From NCBI RefSeq assembly GCF_014202945.1, contig NZ_JACHHW010000015.1, positions 1 to 49,140 of the forward strand: a stretch of 49,140 nucleotides of DNA, in the 5' to 3' direction. The translations under genes and the position numbers were made by a program. Shown piece by piece: positions 9,672-19,258 of this stretch. The DNA is from Zhongshania antarctica (GTDB lineage: Bacteria; Pseudomonadota; Gammaproteobacteria; Pseudomonadales; Spongiibacteraceae). The notes below the pieces were generated by a model, which ran no database searches, had not been told where the DNA came from, and was given only the letters and a program-made list of their open reading frames with translations. Every line of letters starts with the position of its first letter. Positions within the stretch are counted from its first letter, which is position 1.

Positions 9672-10850
9672 ATGCATACAAAATTAAGCCACCAGGAATT
9701 GGCGTTCCAAGAAGATGTCCGCGTCTTCATGCGTGAGAATTTCACGCCAGAACTTGCGGAAAAAATTGCGCACCCCGCTACGTTTAAGTCAGCGACTATT
9801 GAATGGCAAAAGCGTCTGGATTCTCGTGGCTGGGCCGCAAATGGCTGGCCAGAAGAACACGGCGGCGGCGCATGGAGTGCTACACAGAAATACATCTATT
9901 GTAATGAATTAGCTGCAGTGGGTGCACCTGACGTGATTCCAATGGGTATCAAGATGCTTGGTCCTGTTCTGTATAGCTATGGTAGCGAAGAACAAAAGCA
10001 AAAATTTCTTCCTGCGACAAAATCCTCTGATATGTGGTGGTGCCAGGGTTATTCAGAAGTCGGTGCGGGCTCAGACCTGGCAGCGCTTAAAACTCGCGCG
10101 GTGCGCGACGGCGATGACTATATCGTCAATGGCGCCAAGATATGGACCACCTATGCACAATACGCCGACTGGATATTCTGCTTAGTAAAAACAAGTGATG
10201 AGGGGCGTCCACAAGGGTGTATTAGCTTCCTGCTCATCGACATGAAAACGCCAGGCATAAGCGTCTCGCCGATTATCTCTATTGACGAAGAACACCACCT
10301 GAATGAGGTTCACTTTGAGAATGTTCGAATACCCGTCGGAAATAGAATTGGCGAAGAAAACCAGGGTTGGACTTACGCAAAAGCCCTGCTGACTTATGAG
10401 CGTACAGCAATAGCCGGTGTCGCCTACTGTAAGCATACCTTGGAAAAGGTGCGAAAACTGGCATCGCAAGGTGGTGAAGAATCTCTTAGCCTCTTAGACG
10501 ACGTCGATTTTCAGGCACGCTTAGCTGATGTCGAAATTGAGTTTATGGCCCTGGAGTTTTTAGAACTAAGGGTACTTAGCAGCATCGACAACGGCGAAGC
10601 GCCCGGCATGGAATCCTCTCTGTTAAAACTAAAAGGCAGTGAAGTGCAACAACTTGTACAGACCCTCCTTTGGGATATCGCCGGCAGCAGTGGTGGCATG
10701 GTGCCCGACATGCACGATGCGAAGGCGCTTTGGGAATGCCAGGGTAATGTCGCCCGTCGCGAATACATGTTCGGACGCGCGGCTACTATTTACGGTGGTA
10801 GCAATGAAGTACAGCGCAATATCATCGCAAAATATGCGCTGGGTTTGTAA
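9672..10850 (+). CDS. Acyl-CoA dehydrogenase (FadE-like, subunit 1 of an adjacent pair)
   Basis: A 392-residue FAD-dependent acyl-CoA dehydrogenase with the helical N-terminal domain, the FAD motif WCQGYSEVGAGSDLAAL-KTRA (about 120-140) and the C-terminal IYGGSNEVQRNIIAKYALG. In this subfamily the glutamate of the usual YEGT motif is replaced by glycine (YGGS), so the catalytic base must lie elsewhere. It is 138 nt after the hydroxylase and 20 nt before a second acyl-CoA dehydrogenase; such tandem pairs often form heteromeric enzymes acting on bulky or branched acyl-CoAs. Whether it works on the product of the hydroxylase is an inference. Confidence 0.93.
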   Translation: MHTKLSHQELAFQEDVRVFMRENFTPELAEKIAHPATFKSATIEWQKRLDSRGWAANGWPEEHGGGAWSATQKYIYCNELAAVGAPDVIPMGIKMLGPVLYSYGSEEQKQKFLPATKSSDMWWCQGYSEVGAGSDLAALKTRAVRDGDDYIVNGAKIWTTYAQYADWIFCLVKTSDEGRPQGCISFLLIDMKTPGISVSPIISIDEEHHLNEVHFENVRIPVGNRIGEENQGWTYAKALLTYERTAIAGVAYCKHTLEKVRKLASQGGEESLSLLDDVDFQARLADVEIEFMALEFLELRVLSSIDNGEAPGMESSLLKLKGSEVQQLVQTLLWDIAGSSGGMVPDMHDAKALWECQGNVARREYMFGRAATIYGGSNEVQRNIIAKYALGL

Positions 10851-10870
10851 GCACTCTAGAGAGATAAATA

Positions 10871-12007
10871 ATGAATTTTTCAATGACAGAAGAACAACTG
10901 ATGCTGAAAGACAGCGTCGCGAAATATCTCCAAGATACTTACAGCGCCGAGCATCGTGTAAATATATTGAAACAAACGCGTGGGTATAGCGCAGAGAACT
11001 GGCAGACCTTTGCCGATCTAGGTTGGCTGACAGTACCTTTCGCTGAAGAGGATGGCGGCTTTGGCGGCAATATTAGTGATGTGTCCATAATTATGGAAGA
11101 GTTTGGCAGCGCTCTAGTCATTGAACCGTTCTGGTCTGGCGTCGTATTAGCGGGCCAACTAATAGCGCGATCTAACAACGACTCGCTTAAAAAACATCTC
11201 ATGCCAACGTTAATGTCCGGCGAACAGCTAGTAAGTTTTGCATTCTTAGAACCGCAGTCAGTGTTTATGCTCAACCACCTCACTACCACGGCGACAAAGG
11301 TAGGTGACAACTACTTGTTAAGCGGCGAGAAAAGGGTAGTTCTCAATGCAACAGCAGATTCAATCTTAATTCCCGCTCGGACTGCCGGTGACGGTAGTAG
11401 TGAACAAGGCATTAGCCTTTTTTTAGTCGACGCAAATGGTCCTGGGCTGCAGCGAGACGTCTATCGTCTTATGGATGGCCAGCTGGCGATGGATATCCGT
11501 TTTGATGGTATTCAAGTTAGTAGCGCCAGAATGTTAACCGCAGAAGGGGAGGCATTTCCGCTGATCTCCGAGGTCGTCTCTGAGGCGCTTGTTGCGCTCT
11601 GCGCCGAAGCTGTTGGCGCCATGAATCACTTGTACAAGGCAACAGCAGACTACTGCAGGACACGTGAACAGTTTGGCGTGGCGATAGGCACGTTTCAGGC
11701 ATTGCAACACCGCATTGTCGATATGTTTATGGCAACCGAGCAGTGTCGATCGTTATTAATGCGCGCGCAGTGTTCAATTCTCGACGGCAGTAGTGACATT
11801 CAACGTGACGTAGCGGCGCTGAAAGTAATGATTGGAAAACACGGTCGGCACGTCGCAGAGGAGGCAGTACAGTTACACGGCGGCATGGGAATGAGTAATG
11901 AAATGCCTATAGGCATTTATTTGAAACGCCTCATGATGATTGACAGCTACCTTGGCAATAAGGACCACCATCGTCGACAGTTTTGTAAGTTACGCTATTG
12001 CGCATAG
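10871..12007 (+). CDS. Acyl-CoA dehydrogenase (subunit 2 of an adjacent pair)
   Basis: A 378-residue acyl-CoA dehydrogenase-fold protein starting at MNFSMTEEQLMLKDSVAKYL, with a conserved C-terminal LHGGMGMSNEMPIGIYLKRL. It lacks the canonical GGS/YEGT end segment and finishes with SYLGNKDHHRRQFCKL, as seen in the partner subunits of alpha2beta2 acyl-CoA dehydrogenases. A ribosome site GAGAG lies upstream, 20 nt after the previous gene. Likely partner of the 9672-10850 product; neither is certain to be active alone. Confidence 0.91.
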   Translation: MNFSMTEEQLMLKDSVAKYLQDTYSAEHRVNILKQTRGYSAENWQTFADLGWLTVPFAEEDGGFGGNISDVSIIMEEFGSALVIEPFWSGVVLAGQLIARSNNDSLKKHLMPTLMSGEQLVSFAFLEPQSVFMLNHLTTTATKVGDNYLLSGEKRVVLNATADSILIPARTAGDGSSEQGISLFLVDANGPGLQRDVYRLMDGQLAMDIRFDGIQVSSARMLTAEGEAFPLISEVVSEALVALCAEAVGAMNHLYKATADYCRTREQFGVAIGTFQALQHRIVDMFMATEQCRSLLMRAQCSILDGSSDIQRDVAALKVMIGKHGRHVAEEAVQLHGGMGMSNEMPIGIYLKRLMMIDSYLGNKDHHRRQFCKLRYCA

Positions 12008-12052
12008 CCCGCTCGGCCATGCCGAATTATTTACATTATAAGGTTAATAATA

Positions 12053-13603
12053 ATGAAGTTATTGAATAATCTAATTGATCACATTCAGTTTCACGCCCAG
12101 CACCGTCAAGAAACGATGATGGCGAGCGATTGCAGTAAATCTTTAAATTACGGACAGGCCTGGCAGCACATTAATAGGATTGCCGCGCGCCTGCAAAACG
12201 TCGGTATTGGCAAAGGCGACCGAGTCGGCATTTTGGCGAAGAATTCGGTAGATAATCTTTGTGTTTTACTTGCTTGTGCCAGAGTAGGCGCAGTCGCCGT
12301 TGGCATTAACTATCGACTGACACAAGATGAAATTAACTATATCGCTACCGATGCAGGAATCCAATTTCTCTTTTTCTCTAATGAATTTAACAGCCTCCGG
12401 GGCGACTATCTAAGCGGTAAGCCCGCAGTTTGCTTTGATGGTAATAGCTCCCCAACGCTATTTGAAAACTGGCTCAGCGACAACGAAAATGTCATCGACG
12501 CGAATGTAAATGGTGACGATATTCTCTTCCAAATGTACACCAGTGGCACGACGGGGCGACCTAAAGGGGTTCTTATCAGCCACAGCAATGTTTTGTCTAA
12601 TTGCTTTCAAGCGCCGATGAGTACCGGACTGGGTATGCGTACCGGTGAACGTGCACTTATTATCGCGCCGTTTTTTCACGCAGTAGGATTGGTCGGCTCT
12701 TTATTAGGGTTAATCTATGGCGTTTCACTGGTTATTCATAGTGACTATGATCCGATCGGCATGATTGAAACCCTAGCAAACGATGACATCCACACAGTCG
12801 CGCTTATCCCGGTCATGCTGCAGTTTTCCTTGGCCATGGTGCCTAATATTAAAGATTACGATTTTTCTAGCCTTCATACTATTAGCTATGGTGCCTCCCC
12901 TATTTCAGAAACCCTGCTGCGTGAATGTATCGATGTTTTTGGCTGCGATTTCACGCAGGGCTATGGTCAGACAGAGGCGACAATGGCGTTAACCTTTTTA
13001 ACGGCGGATGATCACCGGCGCGCATTAGCGGGAAAACCAGACCTCTTACGTTCCTGCGGACGAGCTGTATTTGCTAGCGAGGTAAAGATTGTCGACGCCG
13101 AAGGAAACGAATTGCCGCACGGCGAGATCGGCGAAATTATCGCCAATGGTCCGCAGATAATGCAGGGATATTGGAATCAAGCGGATGCCACGAAACACAC
13201 CATTATAGACGGCTGGTTACACACTGGTGATGCTGGGAGAATGGACGAAGAAGGCTATATTTACATCCACGATCGCCTTAAAGATATGATTATTTCCGGT
13301 GGAGAAAATATTTATCCCGCAGAAATTGAGAATATTCTAGTGTCCCATCCGCAGATACAAGATGCCGCAGTAATAGGTGTGCCCGATGTAAAATGGGGGG
13401 AAGTTCCTCTCGCAGTACTTATCGCGAACGACGATCAGCGATTGACCAGTGATGAACTTGAAAATTACTGCCAAGGAAAACTGGCGCGATACAAAATACC
13501 GCGAAAGCTAGAATACCTCGACAGCTTGCCCCGCAACCCAACAGGTAAAGTGCTAAAGAAAAGCATTCGGGAATTAATGAAAGATAAATATCCGGCAAGT
13601 TAA
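12053..13603 (+). CDS. Acyl-CoA synthetase / AMP-dependent ligase
   Basis: A 516-residue ANL-superfamily ligase that activates a carboxylic acid to its CoA thioester using ATP. Motifs in order: the phosphate-binding loop MYTSGTTGRPKG, the aromatic YGQTEA, the adenine-binding GWLHTGDAG, the hinge DRLKDMIISGGENIYPAEIE and the catalytic-lysine tail PRNPTGKVLKKSIREL. All key elements are present and the length is normal. It follows two acyl-CoA dehydrogenases and would feed them. The substrate (medium-chain, aryl or isoprenoid acid) cannot be decided from sequence alone. Confidence 0.94.
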   Translation: MKLLNNLIDHIQFHAQHRQETMMASDCSKSLNYGQAWQHINRIAARLQNVGIGKGDRVGILAKNSVDNLCVLLACARVGAVAVGINYRLTQDEINYIATDAGIQFLFFSNEFNSLRGDYLSGKPAVCFDGNSSPTLFENWLSDNENVIDANVNGDDILFQMYTSGTTGRPKGVLISHSNVLSNCFQAPMSTGLGMRTGERALIIAPFFHAVGLVGSLLGLIYGVSLVIHSDYDPIGMIETLANDDIHTVALIPVMLQFSLAMVPNIKDYDFSSLHTISYGASPISETLLRECIDVFGCDFTQGYGQTEATMALTFLTADDHRRALAGKPDLLRSCGRAVFASEVKIVDAEGNELPHGEIGEIIANGPQIMQGYWNQADATKHTIIDGWLHTGDAGRMDEEGYIYIHDRLKDMIISGGENIYPAEIENILVSHPQIQDAAVIGVPDVKWGEVPLAVLIANDDQRLTSDELENYCQGKLARYKIPRKLEYLDSLPRNPTGKVLKKSIRELMKDKYPAS

Positions 13604-13660
13604 ATTGACTTGTCATTAAAGCAGTGGCCATTCCAACGTAAAATGAATAAGGAAGATAAA

Positions 13661-14071
13661 ATGAAAGTCATTAAAGTACTTGCCCTCAATGCCGCCTTAA
13701 TCAGTGCGGCGGGTCCTTCGATTGCACAACTTAATGGTACAAATTCGCTCCTTGGCAGCATCTCCAGCGTGCCGGCTATTGGCGGACTGCTCGGCACCGT
13801 TACCGAATTGCCCATTGTAGGCGGATTACTTGATCCAGCGCTGGAATTGGGTGGCATAGACTCACTTCCTCTCACTAATTTATCGCCGTTGCTGGCACTA
13901 GAAAACGGAGTTCCCATAGTTGAAAGACTCCCTGTTATAACTCGAATTCCAGTGGTGGGCGAGCTCCTTGGTGATGGGAAAGGTCAGGATCCTATCTCCT
14001 TAATTGGAGAAGTTTTAGGCCTTGAAGTATTACCACTGACCTTTCTTTTTGATGGCAGTATCCCGCTCTAA
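13661..14071 (+). CDS. Small exported protein with degenerate Pro/Gly/Leu repeats, function unknown
   Basis: A 136-residue product when started at the ATG at 13661, which has GGAAG upstream; a longer frame begins at 13610 but lacks a ribosome site. The N-terminus MKVIKVLALNAALISAAGPS followed by IAQ is a Sec signal peptide with AXA-type cleavage. The mature part is built of variants of a unit like (V/L/I)P-(A/I/V)-(I/V)-GG-LL: SVPAIGGLLG, ELPIVGGLLD, RIPVVGELLG. No known domain recognised. It sits between the acyl-CoA ligase and a TonB-dependent receptor, so it may be periplasmic or surface-associated and help handle the imported substrate; that is inference. Confidence 0.8.
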   Translation: MKVIKVLALNAALISAAGPSIAQLNGTNSLLGSISSVPAIGGLLGTVTELPIVGGLLDPALELGGIDSLPLTNLSPLLALENGVPIVERLPVITRIPVVGELLGDGKGQDPISLIGEVLGLEVLPLTFLFDGSIPL

Positions 14072-14086
14072 TGCTGTGGATAGCCG

Positions 14087-14105
14087 ATTAACCGTCTCGG
14101 TTAAT
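14087..14105. repeat. Hairpin between small exported protein and TonB receptor
   Basis: ATTAACCG-TCT-CGGTTAAT is a perfect 8-bp stem with a 3-nt loop, 16 nt after the stop of the small exported protein. No T-run follows, so it may tune processing or partial termination ahead of the receptor gene and is not a clear intrinsic terminator. Confidence 0.5.
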
Positions 14106-14232
14106 GTCATGTTAGGCCGGTCCTAAAGGCTGATTTATCGATCTGTTAGCAAGATGGGCGCCTTATAAATTAATGTATAACTAATTTTTGGAAAAAATAA
14201 TGAAATAAGCAACATGGTTAATACCAACACTT

Positions 14233-16698
14233 ATGGGGATTTCATCACTGGCTCATACTGCGGTATTAGAGGAGGTAGTCGTGACCGCCCAGCTTCGTGC
14301 GGAAAACTTACAGGACGTCCCAGTTTCGGTAACGGCTATATCTGGCGCCAAGTTGATGGAAGCAGGCCTAGGAAGAATAGAAGATGTTCAGGCCTATGTG
14401 CCGAATCTAACAATGTCCAAGGCCGGTATTAGCACTGACATATTTATTCGTGGAATCGGTTCCGGTGCGAATCAGGGCTTTGATCAAAGTGTAGGACTTT
14501 ATGTCGACGGCGTTAACTATGGTAAGGGACCACTATTCCGAGCCCCCTTCCTCGATGTCGAGCGCGTCGAAGTATTGCGTGGCCCACAGAATATATTGTA
14601 CGGAAAAAGTGCAATTGCCGGGGCGTTGAGTCTGACCACCACCGCTCCGTCGTTTGAAGACGCTGCCTCAATAGCCTTGTCTTATACTCCTGAATTTGGG
14701 GAGCGCTCCGTTGATCTTGTACTGAACAGCCAGATTAACGACACCATGGCCCATCGTTTAGCCGTACGAAAACTTGATACTAACGGGTATTATGAAAACC
14801 CAATCACCCAGCGTGACGAAGCTGCTCAGGACGAGCTGACCGTTCGCTACAAAGTCATTTGGGATAATACGGCTAATTGGTCTACCCAGATTAAGCTTGA
14901 GTACAGTACTATTTCAGTCGCCGGTCGCAATGGCGAAACAATTCTAGCACTACCTTCAGATTCATCTAATCCAGTATTTGCCAACCGTACTTGGTTAGAA
15001 ATATTGGATAAAACCACGGTACCAATATTGGGCACCCTTCTACCCAATGTTATTGATATTGATGCACCGTCGGAGGTGAATGACCCTGACCAGGACTACT
15101 CGCGCGCCATCAATTACGACGCTAGCGACACACAGACCTATAACATTACAATGAATAATAATTTTGCCTATAACGATCATCAATTTATAGCGACAACAGC
15201 ATATCTAAAATATGATTACGTTGATTACTGCGACTGCGATTTTACCGGCGCAGATTTATTCCACGCCTATTTCAATGAACAATATGAGCAGGTTAGTCAG
15301 GAATTTCGCTGGGTATCGCCCGAGGGTGAACGCTTTGAATTTATTGGTGGCGTCTACGCTCACTACACAGACTTCTATTTCTTTGACACGTTTATCGCCG
15401 ACTCGGATATTTTCCGGGCAGCGCTAAATGCTCTTGACCTACTGGCACTAGGTGCTCGGGGTGATTTGGACCCGGTCGGGCTCGGCGGCGGCGCGGGCCT
15501 AGCTCCTGAGGAAATTTTGGGAATTGGTGATGCTGGCACGGCGATTGTAGGTTTAAGATCGCCCCGTGACTTTGTTACCGAAGACCTACTTGGAACGATA
15601 TTCCTACAAACCACTTACAACATCACTCAGGCTTTGAGACTTCAGCTGGGACTACGCTACTCTCACCAAGAAAAAGAAGGCGCTCGTGAGCTTAGGCTTG
15701 GCCGGGGAGAGGGCGATAACTTTGTCGCCTTTCAGCCTGGGGAGGAAGCGAACACTGTCATTGCTAATAACTTGGCGGCTGAGTCACACAACTTAAGCGG
15801 TAGCCGGGTAGAGAGGCATTTTTCACCGGATGTGAAAGTGCAATACGACATCGGCGAAGATGTGATGACCTACGCCAGCTTCACAAAAGGCCAAAAACCC
15901 GGTGGTTACGATGCCAGATCCAATTCCTCGCCAGCGGCGAACGTAGCCAATCCAGAGAATTATTTGGGTGTGCCTGTGGTATTGCTGGGCACATTTGAAT
16001 TCCAAGAAGAGGTCGTTACCAGTTTTGAAATCGGTGCTAAATCCACACTTTTTGACGGCGCAGTTGAATTTAATATTACCGCATTTTATTCCCAATACGA
16101 TGATCTTCAGGTTTCGATCTTTGACGGAGTTGTAGGATTTAATGTGGTAAATGCGGCGTCCGCTATCTCAAAGGGTTTGGAAATTGATGGGCGAGCAGCG
16201 CTCAGTGAATCGTTAATTTTCACCTACTCCTTAGGCCTATTGGATTTTAGTTTCGATAATTTTGAACTAGGTACTTGTCGGCAGGGTCAAGTTTCCGACA
16301 GCCCTGATGGCGTGCATTGTGATTACTCAGGCTTTACCAACCAGTATGTTGCAGACTGGTCAGGTAATATCGGAATTATTTACGATACCACTCTAATGGA
16401 TCGCTTCGTGTTTAGAGCCAATGCCGACTTTGTGGGCACTGGCGATTACAATCCTAGCCCTACTCTTGATGAACGGGTCGATCAAGATGGTTACATAAAA
16501 ATCAATGCCGGTATCGCCTTATCCAGTTTGGATGAAGTATGGCGTGTTGCCCTATTGGGCAAAAACTTAACTGATGAGCACACCATCGCTTATGCGTCAG
16601 AAATGCCATTAGCCTACAACGAAACCGGCGCAGCGACCTGGACAGGAATGGTTGATGCACCTAGAAGCTTCTCGGTACAACTCAGCTATAAATGGTAG
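14233..16698 (+). CDS. TonB-dependent outer-membrane receptor, signal peptide interrupted
   Basis: An 821-residue receptor by the first available ATG. It has a TonB box/plug start EEVVVTAQ, the plug motifs VPVSVTAISG, DIFIRGIGS and VERVEVLRGPQNILYGKSA, and a long beta-barrel ending in aromatic YKW, as needed for outer-membrane insertion. The annotated start leaves only MGISSLAHTA before the plug, not a signal peptide. The natural start is the ATG at 14200 (after GGAAAAAATA), whose frame reads MK, stop (TAA 14206-14208), then ATWLIPTLMGISSLAHTA, a good signal peptide. A lysine-to-stop change at codon 3 would explain this. It closes the catabolic cluster and is followed by a terminator. Confidence 0.9.
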   Translation: MGISSLAHTAVLEEVVVTAQLRAENLQDVPVSVTAISGAKLMEAGLGRIEDVQAYVPNLTMSKAGISTDIFIRGIGSGANQGFDQSVGLYVDGVNYGKGPLFRAPFLDVERVEVLRGPQNILYGKSAIAGALSLTTTAPSFEDAASIALSYTPEFGERSVDLVLNSQINDTMAHRLAVRKLDTNGYYENPITQRDEAAQDELTVRYKVIWDNTANWSTQIKLEYSTISVAGRNGETILALPSDSSNPVFANRTWLEILDKTTVPILGTLLPNVIDIDAPSEVNDPDQDYSRAINYDASDTQTYNITMNNNFAYNDHQFIATTAYLKYDYVDYCDCDFTGADLFHAYFNEQYEQVSQEFRWVSPEGERFEFIGGVYAHYTDFYFFDTFIADSDIFRAALNALDLLALGARGDLDPVGLGGGAGLAPEEILGIGDAGTAIVGLRSPRDFVTEDLLGTIFLQTTYNITQALRLQLGLRYSHQEKEGARELRLGRGEGDNFVAFQPGEEANTVIANNLAAESHNLSGSRVERHFSPDVKVQYDIGEDVMTYASFTKGQKPGGYDARSNSSPAANVANPENYLGVPVVLLGTFEFQEEVVTSFEIGAKSTLFDGAVEFNITAFYSQYDDLQVSIFDGVVGFNVVNAASAISKGLEIDGRAALSESLIFTYSLGLLDFSFDNFELGTCRQGQVSDSPDGVHCDYSGFTNQYVADWSGNIGIIYDTTLMDRFVFRANADFVGTGDYNPSPTLDERVDQDGYIKINAGIALSSLDEVWRVALLGKNLTDEHTIAYASEMPLAYNETGAATWTGMVDAPRSFSVQLSYKW

Positions 16699-16741
16699 TG
16701 CCTTACTTTCAAGGTTATTAAGGTTTGATTGGTCTCTTATT

Positions 16742-16764
16742 AGCCGACGAAAGTCGGCTTTTTT
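16742..16764 (+). terminator. Intrinsic terminator after the TonB receptor gene
   Basis: AGCCGAC-GAAA-GTCGGCT is a perfect 7-bp stem with a stable GNRA-type loop (16742-16759), followed by five further T residues. It lies 43 nt past the receptor stop and marks the end of the + strand cluster. Confidence 0.9.
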
Positions 16765-16801
16765 GCAATTCTGTTGTACTGAATTTCATTGACAGTAAAC
16801 A

Positions 16802-17806
16802 CTATAATTTACGGTACGCCATTGGTGTTGTGCCCATCCAGCCCTTAAATGCCCGAACAAAGGCACTGGTTTCTGAAAATCCGAGCTGGTCAGAAATATC
16901 CTGAATTCGATATTGCGTGTTACTCAGCATGTAAATCGCAACATCTCGACGGGCTTGAGTCCGCAGCAGCATGAAATCTGTAGACTCCTCTTGTAGCCGA
17001 CGACGCAGCGTTTGAGGGTGTATTGACAGCTGCTCCGCAATTTTTTCCATATTTGGCACATCACGCTCTTTATGTATACAGCGTAGTATCTCGGCGCGAA
17101 TTTTGGTGCTGTAACTCAGGTTTTCATGTGGCGTGAATATATTGCGAGGCGCACGCGCCACATAGGCATGGAGTCCACTGAAGTCTTGTTTGTTTGGCAG
17201 TAACATATCGCTTTCATGAAACGTTAGTTCAATACACTTCTCATTAAACTTTACCGGAAATCCATAAAAAACAGAGCGGTATTCTGCAGACCAATCTGGC
17301 GGCGGATAGTCAAGATGGACACTGACGAGTGGGACGCGGGTCATACTGATCCAGCATAAAAAGCGATGAATCGTCATTGCACTCGATGTCGCTATATAAC
17401 TATTTTTAACGGCACCAGGGTGACGGCGATGCAGCTGGTAAGTAATGTACTTGTCATGGATTTCAATAGCGTGGATGAAGCCGACTTCGAATAAGTTATT
17501 GTAATGGCACATACGCTCCAAAATTTCGCCAATGGTTTCAAAAGCCATCATTGCGTGCGCCATTAGATCAAAACTACCTAACCGTAAAGGCCTGTCAAAA
17601 AGCCCCATACCCTCGTCGTTCATTACCTTCATGATACGTTGCTGAAGCATTACAAAGTTATCTAGGGCAATGCGAGCCTGATTTTGTTCTAAGAGTGCAG
17701 GCGAGATCCCACACTCTTTTAAAAACAGCTTGGTGTCGCAGCCGGCGGCGGCGGCGCCTTCTAGAGACTGGATCACAAAGGGCATGGCAATGGTAATGTC
17801 TGTCAT
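16802..17806 (-). CDS. AraC-family transcriptional regulator (arabinose-binding-like N-terminus)
   Basis: A 334-residue regulator. The N-terminal 200 residues resemble the arabinose-binding-type domain found in OruR/MmsR-like AraC proteins (LDNFVMLQQRIMKVMNDEGM, LGSFDLMAHAM). The C-terminal 95 residues contain two HTH motifs (AEQLSIHPQTLRRRLQEEST and DISDQLGFSETSAFVRAFKG, then TTPMAYR). It is divergent from the thiolase-led beta-oxidation operon with 135 bp between the two starts, and so probably activates that operon in response to a catabolite. The effector is unknown. Confidence 0.93.
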   Translation of the reverse strand: MTDITIAMPFVIQSLEGAAAAGCDTKLFLKECGISPALLEQNQARIALDNFVMLQQRIMKVMNDEGMGLFDRPLRLGSFDLMAHAMMAFETIGEILERMCHYNNLFEVGFIHAIEIHDKYITYQLHRRHPGAVKNSYIATSSAMTIHRFLCWISMTRVPLVSVHLDYPPPDWSAEYRSVFYGFPVKFNEKCIELTFHESDMLLPNKQDFSGLHAYVARAPRNIFTPHENLSYSTKIRAEILRCIHKERDVPNMEKIAEQLSIHPQTLRRRLQEESTDFMLLRTQARRDVAIYMLSNTQYRIQDISDQLGFSETSAFVRAFKGWMGTTPMAYRKL

Positions 17807-17941
17807 GGAGGAAGTGTAACCCGAAAGACTAATTTTTGTAATCTAATGTCTGTTTTTGGTGGCTGCCGTCATTGTTGATAATGGTTCAGGTGTAGACACT
17901 GTGTACCGCAAGAAAACGCTTACCCACTACACGAGGTTTCT

Positions 17942-19162
17942 ATGAGTACTCAATCTGCACATACAGCATACATTTTCGACGCTGTACGAACGCCACGATC
18001 AAAAGGAAAAGCTGACGGGTCACTGCACGAGGTTAAATCAATCGACCTAGGTGCCGGCCTATTACAGGGCCTGCAGCAGCGCCATGATCTGGATACCAGC
18101 TATGTTGATGACGTCATTTTAGGCTGCGTAGCACCAATTAATGAGCAAGGTTCCGACGTCGCTAAAATGATTGTGCAAAATGCTGGGTGGGATGAATCAG
18201 TCGCGGGAGTACAGCTTAATCGGTTTTGCGCATCGGGCTTAGAAGCGGTCAATATGGCCGCGCAAAAAATCGCGTCGGGGTGGGAACACCTAGTTGTCGC
18301 CGGTGGTGTAGAAAGTATGTCTCGTGTGCCAATGGGCGCTGACGGCGGCGCCATGATTCAGGATCCGGGCTTCGCACTGAAAGTCGGCTTTGTCCCCCAA
18401 GGTATCGGCGCAGACACCATTGCCACACTGGAAGGATATAGCAGAGAAGATGTCGACGCATTTGCGGCTGAGTCGCAGCGCCGCGCAGCCCACGCTCGTG
18501 ATAGCGGCTATTTCGATAAATCAGTATTGCCGGTACGCGACAAGAATGGATTGATGATTCTTGAGCGCGACGATTTCATTAAACCTGATTCAACCGTGGA
18601 AACACTGGGTCGTCTGCGTGCCTCTTTTGGCGATATCGGTGGGTTTGGCTTTAATGACATTATTCTTAAAAAATACAACCAATTGGACAAGATCAATCAT
18701 GTCCACACCCCCGGTAACTCGTCTGGCATTGTCGACGGTGCCTCTGCTGTACTCATCGGCTCAGAAAAAGCGGGAAAGGACTTAGGTTTAACACCTCGTG
18801 GCCGTATTCTAGCCACCGCCGTACTCTCCACGGATCCCATCATCATGCTAACAGGCCCTGGCCCAGCCGCACTGAAATGTCTTAAAGCAGCGGGGTTAAC
18901 TGTAGCCGACGTTGACCTATGGGAAATTAATGAAGCATTTGCCTCGGTCGCCATGCGCTATATGAAAGACCTCAATATTGATCACGAGATTACCAATGTG
19001 AATGGTGGATCTATCGCCATGGGACATCCATTGGGCGCAACCGGCGGCATGTTGGTGTCAATAATGCTCGACGAGCTGGAGCGACGTAATTTGAAACGCG
19101 CGATGCTTTCACTTTGCGTGGGCGGCGGCATGGGCATCAGCACACTAATCGAGCGAATTTAA
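17942..19162 (+). CDS. Acetyl-CoA C-acyltransferase (thiolase)
   Basis: A 406-residue thiolase that cleaves 3-ketoacyl-CoA with CoA, the last step of beta-oxidation. Visible are the acylated cysteine C96 in [12 protein letters not shown], the GGVESMSR motif, the NEAFA loop, [18 protein letters not shown] with its catalytic histidine, and LCVGGGMG with the second cysteine. It opens an operon with a FadJ-like enzyme (about 96 nt later), an acyl-CoA dehydrogenase and a racemase-type protein. Start taken at the ATG following CACGAGGTTTCT. Confidence 0.95.
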   Translation: MSTQSAHTAYIFDAVRTPRSKGKADGSLHEVKSIDLGAGLLQGLQQRHDLDTSYVDDVILGCVAPINEQGSDVAKMIVQNAGWDESVAGVQLNRFCASGLEAVNMAAQKIASGWEHLVVAGGVESMSRVPMGADGGAMIQDPGFALKVGFVPQGIGADTIATLEGYSREDVDAFAAESQRRAAHARDSGYFDKSVLPVRDKNGLMILERDDFIKPDSTVETLGRLRASFGDIGGFGFNDIILKKYNQLDKINHVHTPGNSSGIVDGASAVLIGSEKAGKDLGLTPRGRILATAVLSTDPIIMLTGPGPAALKCLKAAGLTVADVDLWEINEAFASVAMRYMKDLNIDHEITNVNGGSIAMGHPLGATGGMLVSIMLDELERRNLKRAMLSLCVGGGMGISTLIERI

Positions 19163-19258
19163 GTTTATCCGCGCCGTATTAACTGTATGAACAAATATGT
19201 AGCGGCTGAAGGTGTAGTGAGTAGGTCGCAGACAGAAATCGAATTTGAGAGACGTAAC

